Assembly (NCBI GenBank): GCA_018242505.1
Contig: JAFEBU010000049.1
Span: forward strand, 17,447-81,446
Reading direction: 5' to 3'
Length of the DNA stretch: 64,000 nt
Source of the DNA: Pseudomonadota bacterium
GTDB lineage: Bacteria > Pseudomonadota > Alphaproteobacteria > Reyranellales > Reyranellaceae
Positions 8,452-16,142 of this stretch are shown here, in pieces. The notes below the pieces were generated by a model that saw nothing but the letters and a program-made list of their open reading frames with translations, ran no database searches and had not been told where the DNA came from. Each line of letters starts with the position of its first letter. The first letter of the stretch is position 1. The position numbers were made by a program, and so were the translations under genes.

Positions 8452-10137
8452 ATGAGTGACGATGCGGAGATCTTCGTAGGCGCCAGCGACGCGGATCAAT
8501 ATCTCCTCCTGAAGTACGGCAACCGCCACGGCCTCATTGCCGGAGCCACGGGGACCGGCAAGACCGTGACCCTGCAAACCCTGGCCGAAGGTTTCTCCGC
8601 TTTCGGCGTGCCTGTCTTCATGGCCGACGTGAAGGGCGATCTCTCGGGCATCAGTCAGCCCGGTGGAGACAACCCCAAGGCCGTCGAGCGGGCGAAGCTC
8701 CTGAAGATCGAGGGCTATACGGGGCGCGGTTTTCCGACGATCTACTGGGATTTGTTCGGCGACAAGGGTCACCCGGTGCGCACGACGGTGAGCGAGATCG
8801 GCCCCGTGCTGATGGCGCGCCTGCTGCAGCTCAACGATACGCAGGAAGGCGTGCTCAACATCGTCTTCAAGGTCGCCGACGAACAGGGCCTGCTGCTGCT
8901 CGATTTCAAGGACCTGCAGGCGGTGCTGCAATGGACGGCCGAGAATGCCGGCTCGCTCACCACCAAATACGGCAATGTGAGCAAGCAGACCATCGGCACC
9001 ATCCAGCGCGCGCTGCTCACCTTGCAGCAGCAGGGCGGCGAACGCTTTTTCGGCGAGCCGGCGCTTGATCTCAAGGACATGATCACGCGCAATGCCTCGG
9101 GCGCGGGCTACATCAACGTGCTGGCGGCCGACAAGCTGATGCAGAGCCCGCGACTTTACAGCACCTTCCTGCTGTGGCTGCTGTCGGAGCTTTTCCAGGT
9201 GATGCCGGAGGTCGGCGATCCCGACAAGCCGAAGTTCGTATTCTTCTTCGACGAGGCGCATCTTCTGTTCGACGATGCCCCCAAGGCATTGCTCGACAAG
9301 ATCGAGCAGGTGGTGCGGCTGATCCGCTCCAAGGGCGTGGGCGTCTACTTCGTGACCCAGAGCCCGCTCGACATTCCCGATGCGGTGCTGGGCCAGCTCA
9401 GCAACCGCGTCCAGCATGCGCTGCGCGCGTTCACGCCAAAGGACCAGAAGGCGGTGAAGACCGCTGCGGACACCTTTCGGCCCAACAAGAAATTCTCTGC
9501 GTCGGATGCCATCGTGGAGCTGGGCGTGGGCGAGGCGCTGGTCTCGTTCCTCGATACCAAGGGCGTGCCGACGCCGGTGGAGCGCTGCCTTATTGCTCCG
9601 CCACAAGGCCGCATCGGCCCCGCCAGCGATGCCGAGCGCGCGGCGGTCATCAAGGCAAGCCCGCTTGCGGGCAAATACGACCGCACGATCGATCGCGAAT
9701 CGGCCTACGAGGTGCTGACTGGCCGGGCCACTGGCGGCCAGGTGCGGCATGAGGAGGAGGGCGCGGGACCGTCCGACGGACAGCGCCGCCGCGGTCAATA
9801 TGGCTCGGTCCCGCCGACCGTCGATGCGCCGCCGAGCTCGTCGATGCCGACGCCGACCGCCGGCCCCTGGGGCAGCGCACCTCCGACGGAAGACGAGAGG
9901 CCAAGAGCGCAACCGCGGTTGCGCGAGGCCCAGCCACCGGCGCCTCCCCCACAGATGAGGGCGCCAGCCCGCCGTAGCGATACGCTCGGGGAGGCCATCG
10001 CCAAGTCGGCGGCACGCACCGTGACCAACGTTGCGGTACGTGAGGTCACGAGAGCAGTGCTGGGCAGCGGCCGTGGCGGTGGAGGAGGACTGCTGGGCGG
10101 CCTCGTGCGCGGCGTCCTGGGCGGCCTCGTGAAGTAG
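8452..10137 (+). CDS. HerA-like ATPase, DUF853/YjgR family
   Basis: A 561-residue P-loop ATPase of the YjgR (DUF853, HerA-like helicase C-terminal) family. It shows Walker A GATGTGKT around residues 31-38, a switch motif [16 protein letters not shown], and Walker [10 protein letters not shown] followed by an [16 protein letters not shown] sensor region. The C-terminal 120 residues are Pro/Gly/Arg-rich and end in glycine repeats ([15 protein letters not shown]), likely disordered or membrane-associating. The family is widespread but poorly characterised. GGAGG precedes the ATG. It stands alone between divergent and convergent neighbours. Confidence 0.9.
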   Translation: MSDDAEIFVGASDADQYLLLKYGNRHGLIAGATGTGKTVTLQTLAEGFSAFGVPVFMADVKGDLSGISQPGGDNPKAVERAKLLKIEGYTGRGFPTIYWDLFGDKGHPVRTTVSEIGPVLMARLLQLNDTQEGVLNIVFKVADEQGLLLLDFKDLQAVLQWTAENAGSLTTKYGNVSKQTIGTIQRALLTLQQQGGERFFGEPALDLKDMITRNASGAGYINVLAADKLMQSPRLYSTFLLWLLSELFQVMPEVGDPDKPKFVFFFDEAHLLFDDAPKALLDKIEQVVRLIRSKGVGVYFVTQSPLDIPDAVLGQLSNRVQHALRAFTPKDQKAVKTAADTFRPNKKFSASDAIVELGVGEALVSFLDTKGVPTPVERCLIAPPQGRIGPASDAERAAVIKASPLAGKYDRTIDRESAYEVLTGRATGGQVRHEEEGAGPSDGQRRRGQYGSVPPTVDAPPSSSMPTPTAGPWGSAPPTEDERPRAQPRLREAQPPAPPPQMRAPARRSDTLGEAIAKSAARTVTNVAVREVTRAVLGSGRGGGGGLLGGLVRGVLGGLVK

Positions 10138-10239
10138 CGTTCGCCCATTGGTGTGGAAAGCTATTCCGGACATTCTCGGATGCGGTTGAGGACCGCGCTG
10201 CTGCGTGACGAAATACAGTTGTCGCACGGCGTGGCTGGA

Positions 10240-10574
10240 TCAGTAGCTGAGCTTGTACGCGGCTTCGATCTCCTTCAGCGTCGACTCGGAGCCAGAATAT
10301 CGGCGGTGAAGCTTCGCCACATCGGCGTCGAGCCGATCGCATCGCAAGGTCTTGAATGCAGCTTCGACCTGCACGTCGCTTGCTTCGTCGGTGACGTCGA
10401 CCATGGCCAGGCGGCGGCATCCGATGGCCCGCTCCGCCAGCGCGCCGATCTCGGAGGGCGCGTCGTGGAACGATCGGCGCGGGCGCGCCGGTTCGCCGTT
10501 GGCGGCCAGCGTCGACACAGCGGCTGAGCAACGCCGAGGCCGGCGAGGAGGAGCGGGAGGTGAATCGATTTCAT
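10240..10574 (-). pseudogene. Small exported protein gene with signal peptide out of frame (possible frameshift)
   Basis: From the ATG complementary to 10572-10574 the sequence encodes MKSIHLPLLLAGLGVAQPL, a convincing signal peptide, but that frame then becomes Arg/Pro-rich nonsense. A different frame, entered around 10515-10530, reads STLAANGEPARP through KEIEAAYKLSY (about 90 residues, two cysteines) and ends normally at 10240. A single-base shift would fuse the two into one small periplasmic protein. Either the gene is broken, the sequence has an indel, or the downstream part starts independently at a GTG. The family is not recognised. It sits just downstream of the cupredoxin gene on the same strand. 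Confidence 0.45.
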
Positions 10575-10694
10575 GATCTCTTCCTTTCCATGAGAGGGCC
10601 AGATCCTGAAGCGGGCGTCCCGGGTGAGGAACTCCGGGCGAGCATCCGGCTCGTCGTTCACGTCCGCCATGTTCGCGCCGGCCGGCGTGGAGCC

Positions 10695-11048
10695 TCAGGC
10701 CTCGACAATGAGAGTGCCGCCCATCTCCTCGTGACCGTCGCCGCAGAAGACGTCGCAGAAGAAGGCGAAGCTGCCGGTCTTGGTCGGCATGATCGTCACC
10801 CGTCTTTCCTCGCCCGGCACAATGTCGGTGCGTATGCCGAAGTCCGGCATCTTGAAGCCGTGGATACGGTCGATCGAAGTCAGCACGAAGGTGAGCGGCT
10901 GGCCGACCTTCGCCTTCACCGTGTCCGGTGTGAAGTCGAACTTCTCGGCCATGACCTCGACTTCTTTCGTCGTGGCGGCGTCGAGGCGCGCGACTCCCCT
11001 GGTCGCGCTGCCGGCGATCAGCAGCGCGATGAAAGATCTGCGGTTCAT
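10695..11048 (-). CDS. Exported CuA-type cupredoxin
   Basis: A 117-residue small copper protein with an N-terminal export signal (MNRRSFIALLIAGSATRG). The cupredoxin barrel carries His63 (RIHGF) and the cluster Cys98, Cys102, His106, Met109 (CDVFCGDGHEEM). This is the CxxxCxxxHxxM arrangement of binuclear CuA sites in cytochrome oxidase subunit II and nitrous oxide reductase; the usual Glu between the cysteines is replaced. No oxidase membrane domain is present, so it is a free-standing electron carrier or copper chaperone. It follows the metallophosphoesterase gene by 4 bases and is probably co-transcribed under the ECF promoter. Confidence 0.85.
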   Translation of the reverse strand: MNRRSFIALLIAGSATRGVARLDAATTKEVEVMAEKFDFTPDTVKAKVGQPLTFVLTSIDRIHGFKMPDFGIRTDIVPGEERRVTIMPTKTGSFAFFCDVFCGDGHEEMGGTLIVEA

Positions 11049-11052
11049 GGCC

Positions 11053-11934
11053 TTACGCCTTGGCAACGGGTAGTTCGACGAAAGTGACGGTCTTGCCCAT
11101 TTCGATGTCGCGTGTGCCCAGGTTCTTCTGCGACGCGTCATAGGGCGGCGGCGGCGGACGACGCGGCGGCGCATTCGGGCCCGGGGTCGCCTGCGGGAAG
11201 ACCAGAGACTTTGCCGCATGATGGGCGATGTGGCCCGTCATGTGGTGGTTCTCCTGATGGATGTGGCCATAGAACACCACGACGTTCTGGTAGGGCATCA
11301 GGAGGTCGATCGCCTTGGCGCCGTCTGCGGTTGTCCAGTCCCAGGAGGGCCGGAGATCGAACAGCGGTCGATGCGTCATGACGACGATACGGTCGTCGGA
11401 CTTGTGCTGCTTGAGATCGGCCGCGAGCCAGGCGAGTTGCTCGTCGCCGAGTTTGGCGCCCGGGTCGGAGACGTTGTCGAGCGCAATGAAGTGCACGCCC
11501 TTGTGGTCGAAGGTGTAGTGCGTATCGCCGAAGAACTCCCTGTAGGCTTCGCCCTTGTCGAGCGCGGCGTCATGCTCACCCGGCATGAAGCGGATATCCC
11601 TGACCTTCAGGCCGCCGATGATCTCGCGCACGTGCTTCATGCGGGCGCGCCGTTCCTTCGGGTCTTCGGTCGTATGGGTGAGATCGCCGGTGAAGACGAT
11701 GAAGTCGGGTTGTTGGGGAAGCGCATTCACCGTGGCGATGGCTTTCTCCAGCGTGTGCTCGGCGTCCGGATTGGCCGGGCCTTTGTAGCCCCAATGGGTG
11801 TCCGAGAACTGGACGAAATGAAAATCGCCTCCGGCTTGCGCCGAGGCGTGGCGGCTGGGGAACAGCCCCGCAGTGAATGTCACGCCCGCCATTCCGGCGA
11901 GCTTCAGGAAATCGCGGCGATCGGCTTGCAGCAT
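11053..11934 (-). CDS. Tat-exported metallophosphoesterase
   Basis: A 293-residue calcineurin-like phosphoesterase with a twin-arginine signal (ADRRDFLKLAGMAG, cleavage near ASAQA). The binuclear-metal motifs are in order: FSDTHWG, TGDLTH, GEHDA (a GNHD variant with Glu for Asn), MTHRPLF and GHIHQENHH. A Pro-rich segment precedes the last strand. The substrate is unknown. The start at 11934 has GGAGG six bases upstream; an ATG 15 bases earlier is less likely. It leads a two-gene unit with the CuA cupredoxin and is divergent from an ECF sigma factor, with an ECF-like promoter 31 bases upstream. Confidence 0.9.
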   Translation of the reverse strand: MLQADRRDFLKLAGMAGVTFTAGLFPSRHASAQAGGDFHFVQFSDTHWGYKGPANPDAEHTLEKAIATVNALPQQPDFIVFTGDLTHTTEDPKERRARMKHVREIIGGLKVRDIRFMPGEHDAALDKGEAYREFFGDTHYTFDHKGVHFIALDNVSDPGAKLGDEQLAWLAADLKQHKSDDRIVVMTHRPLFDLRPSWDWTTADGAKAIDLLMPYQNVVVFYGHIHQENHHMTGHIAHHAAKSLVFPQATPGPNAPPRRPPPPPYDASQKNLGTRDIEMGKTVTFVELPVAKA

Positions 11935-11964
11935 GGTGCCCTCCGGCATGGTTGACTGCAGTCG

Positions 11965-11991
11965 ATACCCGGCCGCCGGCGGCTTTATTCC
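11965..11991 (-). promoter_or_regulatory. ECF-type promoter of the metallophosphoesterase-cupredoxin unit
   Basis: On the minus strand GGAATAAA (11984-11991) is followed after exactly 15 bases by GTAT (11965-11968). The GGAAT -35 and the spacing are those expected of ECF sigma promoters. The element lies 31 bases before the metallophosphoesterase ATG and mirrors the element driving the sigma gene. Confidence 0.65.
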
Positions 11992-12005
11992 GCGCTCGGC
12001 GCGGT

Positions 12006-12032
12006 GGAATAAATTCGACGGTCGGCAAGTAT
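12006..12032 (+). promoter_or_regulatory. ECF-type promoter of the sigma/anti-sigma unit
   Basis: GGAATAAA (12006-12013), 15 bases, then GTAT (12029-12032), identical in form to the divergent element at 11965-11991. The two GGAATAAA boxes form a perfect 8-base inverted repeat with a 14-base spacer. Transcription would start close to the first ATG of the sigma gene (12042), so its mRNA could be leaderless or begin translation at the second ATG (12051). Confidence 0.62.
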
Positions 12033-12041
12033 TCCTGTCCT

Positions 12042-12599
12042 ATGGATGGCATGTCGGACGCGCTGGAACCCGAGGGCGACACGGTCGAGCGGTTTCGGAC
12101 CGTGATGCTGCCCCACCTCGACGCCGCCTACGGCTTTGCACGATGGCTGACCCGGGATCCGGTGCAGGCACAGGACGTGGCGCAGGAGGCGATGTTACGC
12201 GCGCTGCGTTACTTCCACTCCTTTCGGGGCGGGGAGGCGCGCCCTTGGCTGCTGCGGATCGTGCGCAATACCTGGCACGACGCCCAGCGGCAGCGGGCCG
12301 GCGACCAGCCACTGGAGGTGGTCGAGAACACGGCCGACGACGGCCCGGACCCTGAGGCGTCGGCAATCGCGGTCGACCGGCGCCGGCATGTGGCTGCGGC
12401 GCTGGCCGCCCTGCCTCAGGAGGCACGTGAGATCCTGGTTCTGCGGGAGATCGAAGATTTCACCTACAAGGAGATCGCGGCTGTGCTCGATCTGCCGATA
12501 GGGACGGTGATGTCGCGGCTGGCCCGTGCGAGGGAAAGACTGGCAGGCGACCTCGAGGGCCGCCTTGGAAGGAGAGACCATGGACTGCGCGACCTGTGA
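12042..12599 (+). CDS. ECF sigma factor (RpoE-like)
   Basis: A 185-residue group-IV sigma factor. Region 2 (about residues 15-85) includes AYGFARWLTRDPVQAQDVAQ and FHSFRGGEARPWLLRIVRNT; region 4 (about 120-172) includes LAALPQEAREILVLREIEDF and YKEIAAVLDLPIGTVMSRL, the -35-recognising helix-turn-helix. Only these two domains are present. The start could be ATG 12042 or ATG 12051. The last codons overlap the anti-sigma gene by 20 bases, indicating translational coupling. A GGAATAAA-N15-GTAT element upstream points to autoregulation. Confidence 0.93.
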   Translation: MDGMSDALEPEGDTVERFRTVMLPHLDAAYGFARWLTRDPVQAQDVAQEAMLRALRYFHSFRGGEARPWLLRIVRNTWHDAQRQRAGDQPLEVVENTADDGPDPEASAIAVDRRRHVAAALAALPQEAREILVLREIEDFTYKEIAAVLDLPIGTVMSRLARARERLAGDLEGRLGRRDHGLRDL

Positions 12600-13383
12600 G
12601 GCGATGGTCGACGTCTATCTCGACGGCGAAATGTCGGCCGCCGACTGCGCTGCTTTCGAGCGCGCCCTGGAGTTTTGCCCGGACTGCCGCCGGCGCCTGG
12701 AAGACGCCCGGGCCCTGAGCGGCCTGCTGCGCGATCTGCCGGCAGATCGTGCACCCGACCTGCTGCGCGCGCGCCTCGACCGTGAACTGCGGGCCATCGC
12801 CGGCAAGTCGCGGCCGTCACCCGCACCCGTGGCGACGCCGACGGTCGTTGCGACGACCTTGCTGCCGCGCCCATCGCTGCGCTGGGTGGCGATGGCCGCC
12901 AGCCTGCTCGTGGCCGTCGGCATCGGCTGGCTGGGCGGGATGTCTTCAATGCAAGGGAAGCGCGACGCCGATGAACTGACGGCGGGCTTCGTGCGTGTCG
13001 CCTCGAGCGACCATCCGGTCGATGTCGTGTCGTCGGACCGCCACACGGTGAAGCCGTGGTTCGCCGGGAAGATCTCTTATTCACCGCCGGTGCGCGATCT
13101 CACCACCGGAGGTTTTCCGCTGCTGGGCGGTCGCGTCGATATCTTCGACGGGCGCAAGGTGGCGGTCCTGGTCTATCGCCACAACCAGCACAAGGTGGCG
13201 TTGACGCTCTGGCCAGCCCGGTCGGACAACGACACACCAGCCGATATTGCGCAACGTGACGGCTTCGTGCTGGCGCAATGGCGACATGGCGGCTTCGAGA
13301 TGCGCGCCGTGTCGGATATCGAGCCGGCGGAGATGGCAGCCTTCGTCAAGGCTGTCGACAGCGCCGAGGGGCCGGATCGGTAG
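12580..13383 (+). CDS. Transmembrane anti-sigma factor
   Basis: A 267-residue anti-sigma factor. The cytoplasmic N-terminus has the usual cysteine-rich start (MDCATCEAMVDVYLDGE) and FCPDCRRRLEDAR (Cys33 and Cys36). The histidine that normally precedes the CxxC in zinc-binding anti-sigma domains is replaced by alanine, so zinc binding may be altered. One transmembrane helix follows near residues 104-123 (WVAMAASLLVAVGIGWLGG). The remaining 140 residues are periplasmic. GGAGAG sets the start at 12580, overlapping the sigma gene. It should hold the sigma factor inactive until an envelope signal arrives. Confidence 0.9.
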   Translation: MDCATCEAMVDVYLDGEMSAADCAAFERALEFCPDCRRRLEDARALSGLLRDLPADRAPDLLRARLDRELRAIAGKSRPSPAPVATPTVVATTLLPRPSLRWVAMAASLLVAVGIGWLGGMSSMQGKRDADELTAGFVRVASSDHPVDVVSSDRHTVKPWFAGKISYSPPVRDLTTGGFPLLGGRVDIFDGRKVAVLVYRHNQHKVALTLWPARSDNDTPADIAQRDGFVLAQWRHGGFEMRAVSDIEPAEMAAFVKAVDSAEGPDR

Positions 13384-13432
13384 TTCCTGAAAGACGCTGC
13401 GTGACAGGACCAGTGTCACTCCGAAAAACAAA

Positions 13433-13505
13433 GTGTCACCCGGAGCGGAGCGAGGGAGCTTTAGCGGCGCTGACTAAAGATCCCTCGCTCCGCTCGGGGT
13501 GACAC
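13433..13505. repeat. Long intergenic hairpin (REP-like inverted repeat)
   Basis: Two 25-base arms (13433-13457 and 13481-13505) beginning GTGTCACCC and ending GAGCGAGGGA are complementary with one mismatch. The inner sequence CTTTAG/CTAAAG extends the stem, giving about 31 pairs. It lies between the convergent anti-sigma and leuB genes and could terminate both. The GAGCGGAGCGAGGGA core looks like a mobile REP/MITE-like intergenic element. Confidence 0.75.
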
Positions 13506-13538
13506 GGATTCGACCTTGCCTGCGGACAATTCCACTGA

Positions 13539-14657
13539 TCAGGCCAGCCGATCGAGCTCCTTCACGATCGCATCGCCCATTTCCTGGGTACCGACCTTCT
13601 TGACGCCGTCGGTCTTGCCGACCAGCAGGTCGCCGGTGCGGTAGCCGGCAGCCAACACGTTCTCGACGGCCTTCTCGACCAGATCGGCTTCGTTGCCGAG
13701 GTCGAAGGAGTAGCGCAGCATCATGGCGTAGGAGAGCGTCTCGGCGATCGGGTTGGCGAGCCCCTTGCCCGCAATATCCGGCGCGCTGCCGTGAATCGGT
13801 TCGTAGAGCGCCTTGCGCCGTCCGCTCGCATCGGGCGCGCCCAGCGAGGCCGAGGGCAACAACCCCAGCGATCCGGTCAGCATCGAGGCTTCGTCCGACA
13901 GGATGTCGCCGAACAGGTTGTCTGTGACGATGACGTCGAACTGGCCGGGTGCGCGCAGCAGCTGCATGGCCAGGGCATCGGCATACATGTGGCTGAGCTG
14001 CACGTCCGAATATTTCTCCTTGTGCAGCTTGGTCGCCTCCTCGCGCCACAGCACGCCGGTATGCATCACGTTGGCCTTCTCCGACGAGCACACCTTGTTG
14101 CTCCGCTTGCGCGCGAGCTCGAAGGCGACGGCGCAGACGCGGCGGATCTCGCTCGACTTGTAGCGCTGCGTGTCGACCGCCTCGAATTCGCCATTGGCGA
14201 GCGTCGTGCGGCCACGCGGCTCACCGAAATAGACACCCCCCGTCAGCTCGCGGATGATCAGGATGTCGAGGCCCTTCACGATCTCCGGCTTGAGCGAGCT
14301 CGCATCGATCAGTGCGTCGAACACCTTGGCCGGACGCAGGTTGGCGAACAGATCCATCTCCTTGCGCAGGCGCAGGAGACCGCGCTCGGGTTTCTTGTTG
14401 AATTCGACATTGTCCCACTTCGGCCCGCCCACCGAGCCGAACAGGACCGCGTCGGCCTCCAGGGCGATCTTCATGGCGTCGTCCGAAAGCGGCACGCCGT
14501 ATTTATCGAGCGCCGCGCCGCCCACCACGTCTTCCTTGATGTCGAAGCCGACGGCGCGCTTCTTGCCCATCCAGGCGATGATCTTGCGCACTTCATTCAT
14601 GACTTCGGGGCCGATGCCGTCACCGGGCAGCATCAGCAGGTTGCGGTTTGACGCCAT
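13539..14657 (-). CDS. leuB: 3-isopropylmalate dehydrogenase
   Basis: A 372-residue NAD-dependent enzyme of leucine biosynthesis that oxidises and decarboxylates 3-isopropylmalate. Motifs: [14 protein letters not shown] at the N-terminus, [17 protein letters not shown] (substrate Arg residues), [31 protein letters not shown] (metal Asp residues) and [14 protein letters not shown]. The start at 14657 gives the standard length; a 28-residue extension upstream has atypical composition. It is separated from leuD upstream by a 155-base spacer holding an inverted repeat. Confidence 0.97.
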   Translation of the reverse strand: MASNRNLLMLPGDGIGPEVMNEVRKIIAWMGKKRAVGFDIKEDVVGGAALDKYGVPLSDDAMKIALEADAVLFGSVGGPKWDNVEFNKKPERGLLRLRKEMDLFANLRPAKVFDALIDASSLKPEIVKGLDILIIRELTGGVYFGEPRGRTTLANGEFEAVDTQRYKSSEIRRVCAVAFELARKRSNKVCSSEKANVMHTGVLWREEATKLHKEKYSDVQLSHMYADALAMQLLRAPGQFDVIVTDNLFGDILSDEASMLTGSLGLLPSASLGAPDASGRRKALYEPIHGSAPDIAGKGLANPIAETLSYAMMLRYSFDLGNEADLVEKAVENVLAAGYRTGDLLVGKTDGVKKVGTQEMGDAIVKELDRLA

Positions 14658-14701
14658 TGTCTTGTTCTCTCGGGTTGGGACAGTTTCTACTTCGGTTCCA
14701 T

Positions 14702-14798
14702 CCCGAGGAGCGGCCGCAGGGCGCGTCTCGAAGGATGGCAACTGGCACCGCGCTGGGGCCGCCCTTCGAGACGCCGCGCTTCGCGCGGCTCCTCAGGG
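14702..14798. repeat. Imperfect inverted repeat between leuD and leuB
   Basis: Outer arms CCCGAGGAGC (from 14702) and GGCTCCTCAGGG (to 14798) are imperfectly complementary. The inner arms GCGTCTCGAAGG (14723-14734) and CCTTCGAGACGC (14763-14774) match perfectly over 12 bases. The layout resembles the other intergenic hairpins in this window and is probably a REP-like element transcribed in the leuD-leuB interval. Confidence 0.65.
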
Positions 14799-14812
14799 TG
14801 AGGCGGTGTGAT

Positions 14813-15427
14813 TCAAGCGGCGGAGTGCAGCCAGGGCTGGGCTTCCTTCTGGCGCGTCTCGAAGTCGTCGATCTCCGACTTCTTCTCCATGGTGAGGCCG
14901 ATGTCGTCGAGGCCGTTCAGCAGGCAGTGCTTGCGGAAGGGATCGATGTCGAAATGGACAGTGCCGCCGTCCGGGCCCTTGATTTCCTGCTTCTCGAGGT
15001 CGACCTCGATGATGGCGTTGGAGCCGCGGCTCGCGTCGTCCATCAGCTTGGCGATCACGTCCTTCGGCACCTTGATTGGCAGGATGCCGTTCTTGAAGCA
15101 GTTGTTATAGAAGATGTCGGCGAAGCTCTCGGAGATGATGCAGCGGATGCCGAAGTCGAGCAGCGCCCAGGGCGCATGCTCGCGGCTCGAGCCGCAGCCG
15201 AAGTTGGGGCCGGCGACGATGATCTTGGCGTTCTGGTAGGCCGGCTGGTCGAGGACGAAGTCCTTCTTCTGGCCGTCGGGCGTCCAGCGCAGCTCGTAGA
15301 ACAGCCCGTCCTTCAGGCCGGTGCGCTTGATGGTCTTCAGGAAATTCTTCGGGATGATCATATCGGTGTCGATATTGACCATCGGCAGCGGTGCGGCGAC
15401 GCCGCTGAGCGTCGTGAACTTTTCCAT
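14813..15427 (-). CDS. leuD: 3-isopropylmalate dehydratase small subunit
   Basis: A 204-residue small subunit of isopropylmalate isomerase, which with LeuC converts 2- to 3-isopropylmalate. It shows the swivel-domain features [20 protein letters not shown] at the N-terminus and [18 protein letters not shown] in the middle. It is separated from leuC by the RDD-protein gene, an arrangement unlike the fused leuCD operon of enteric bacteria. leuB lies downstream on the same strand. Confidence 0.97.
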   Translation of the reverse strand: MEKFTTLSGVAAPLPMVNIDTDMIIPKNFLKTIKRTGLKDGLFYELRWTPDGQKKDFVLDQPAYQNAKIIVAGPNFGCGSSREHAPWALLDFGIRCIISESFADIFYNNCFKNGILPIKVPKDVIAKLMDDASRGSNAIIEVDLEKQEIKGPDGGTVHFDIDPFRKHCLLNGLDDIGLTMEKKSEIDDFETRQKEAQPWLHSAA

Positions 15428-15498
15428 GGATCCCTCGCGAAAGGCCGGAATTAACGGGCTTTCGCCGGCCGCGTCAAGTTATCCTCAGGGGCGCCGAT

Positions 15499-16062
15499 TC
15501 AGCGGGTTTTGATCACCAGCGTGCCGGCCATCCGGTCATGCAGGCCCTGCTTGCGGTCGGAGAAGGCGACACTGATGCATGCGATCAAAGCGGCCAGGGT
15601 GATCAGCCAGCCGAGCGCCGGCACCACCAGCCAGCCGACGTTCCCGAGATACATGGGCCAGGCGCGGAGGCTGGCGGTGGCGAGCGTGAGCTTGCCGCCG
15701 TCTTCCATCGAAACCCGAAGGCCAAGCAGTCGCTTGCCGAGGCTTGCCTGCGCGGAAGAGCTTTCCTGGAACGCAAAGTATGCCCATGCCAACAGCGCAC
15801 TCGCGATCAGCGTGCTGGGCGGCAGCATCGTACTCGCGTACGTCATAAGCGCGTCGAGATCGGTCGTGTTGGGTGGCTCGGGTAGGGCGGGCAGAAAGAA
15901 GCCGATGACCTTCGACAGGATGGCAAGGGCAATCGCGTCGATGACGGCGGCGAGAACCCGTATCCAGAAGCCGGCATACCTTTGAACGCCTGTGCCGGAT
16001 GGCTGGGGGTCCCAGACAGGCGGCGGCGGGGCGGCAGGACCTGAATTCGGAACATCGGCCAT
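15499..16062 (-). CDS. RDD-family membrane protein
   Basis: A 187-residue membrane protein with a cytosolic Pro-rich N-terminus followed by the RDD signature (AGFWIRVLAAVIDAIALAIL) and three hydrophobic segments. A second family element is SLGKRLLGLRVSMEDG. The C-terminus has FSDRKQGLHDRMAGTLVI, a usual RDD ending. Function is unknown in most RDD proteins; some are implicated in ion exchange. It lies between leuC and leuD on the same strand but behind a terminator-like hairpin, so it need not share leuC transcription. Confidence 0.85.
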   Translation of the reverse strand: MADVPNSGPAAPPPPVWDPQPSGTGVQRYAGFWIRVLAAVIDAIALAILSKVIGFFLPALPEPPNTTDLDALMTYASTMLPPSTLIASALLAWAYFAFQESSSAQASLGKRLLGLRVSMEDGGKLTLATASLRAWPMYLGNVGWLVVPALGWLITLAALIACISVAFSDRKQGLHDRMAGTLVIKTR

Positions 16063-16078
16063 CGATGTCCTCTCCCCC

Positions 16079-16114
16079 TAAAGAAGATCGGGCGGTGCAT
16101 CGATGCACCGCCCG
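16079..16114 (-). terminator. Intrinsic terminator of the ffh...leuC block
   Basis: A perfect 26-base palindrome at 16089-16114 (CGGGCGGTGCAT and its complement) is followed on the minus strand by ATCTTCTTTAG. It lies 28 bases beyond the leuC stop codon and before the RDD gene, so it should end transcription coming from the ribosomal/SRP genes and leuC. Confidence 0.72.
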
Positions 16115-16142
16115 GAATCTACCATCGTCCGTTGAGGAACGG

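Noticed and set aside
15443..15470. GGCCGG/CCGGCC hairpin after the RDD gene
   Set aside because: Loop of 16 bases and only a TTT follow on the minus strand; too weak to list as a terminator, although it may act as one.
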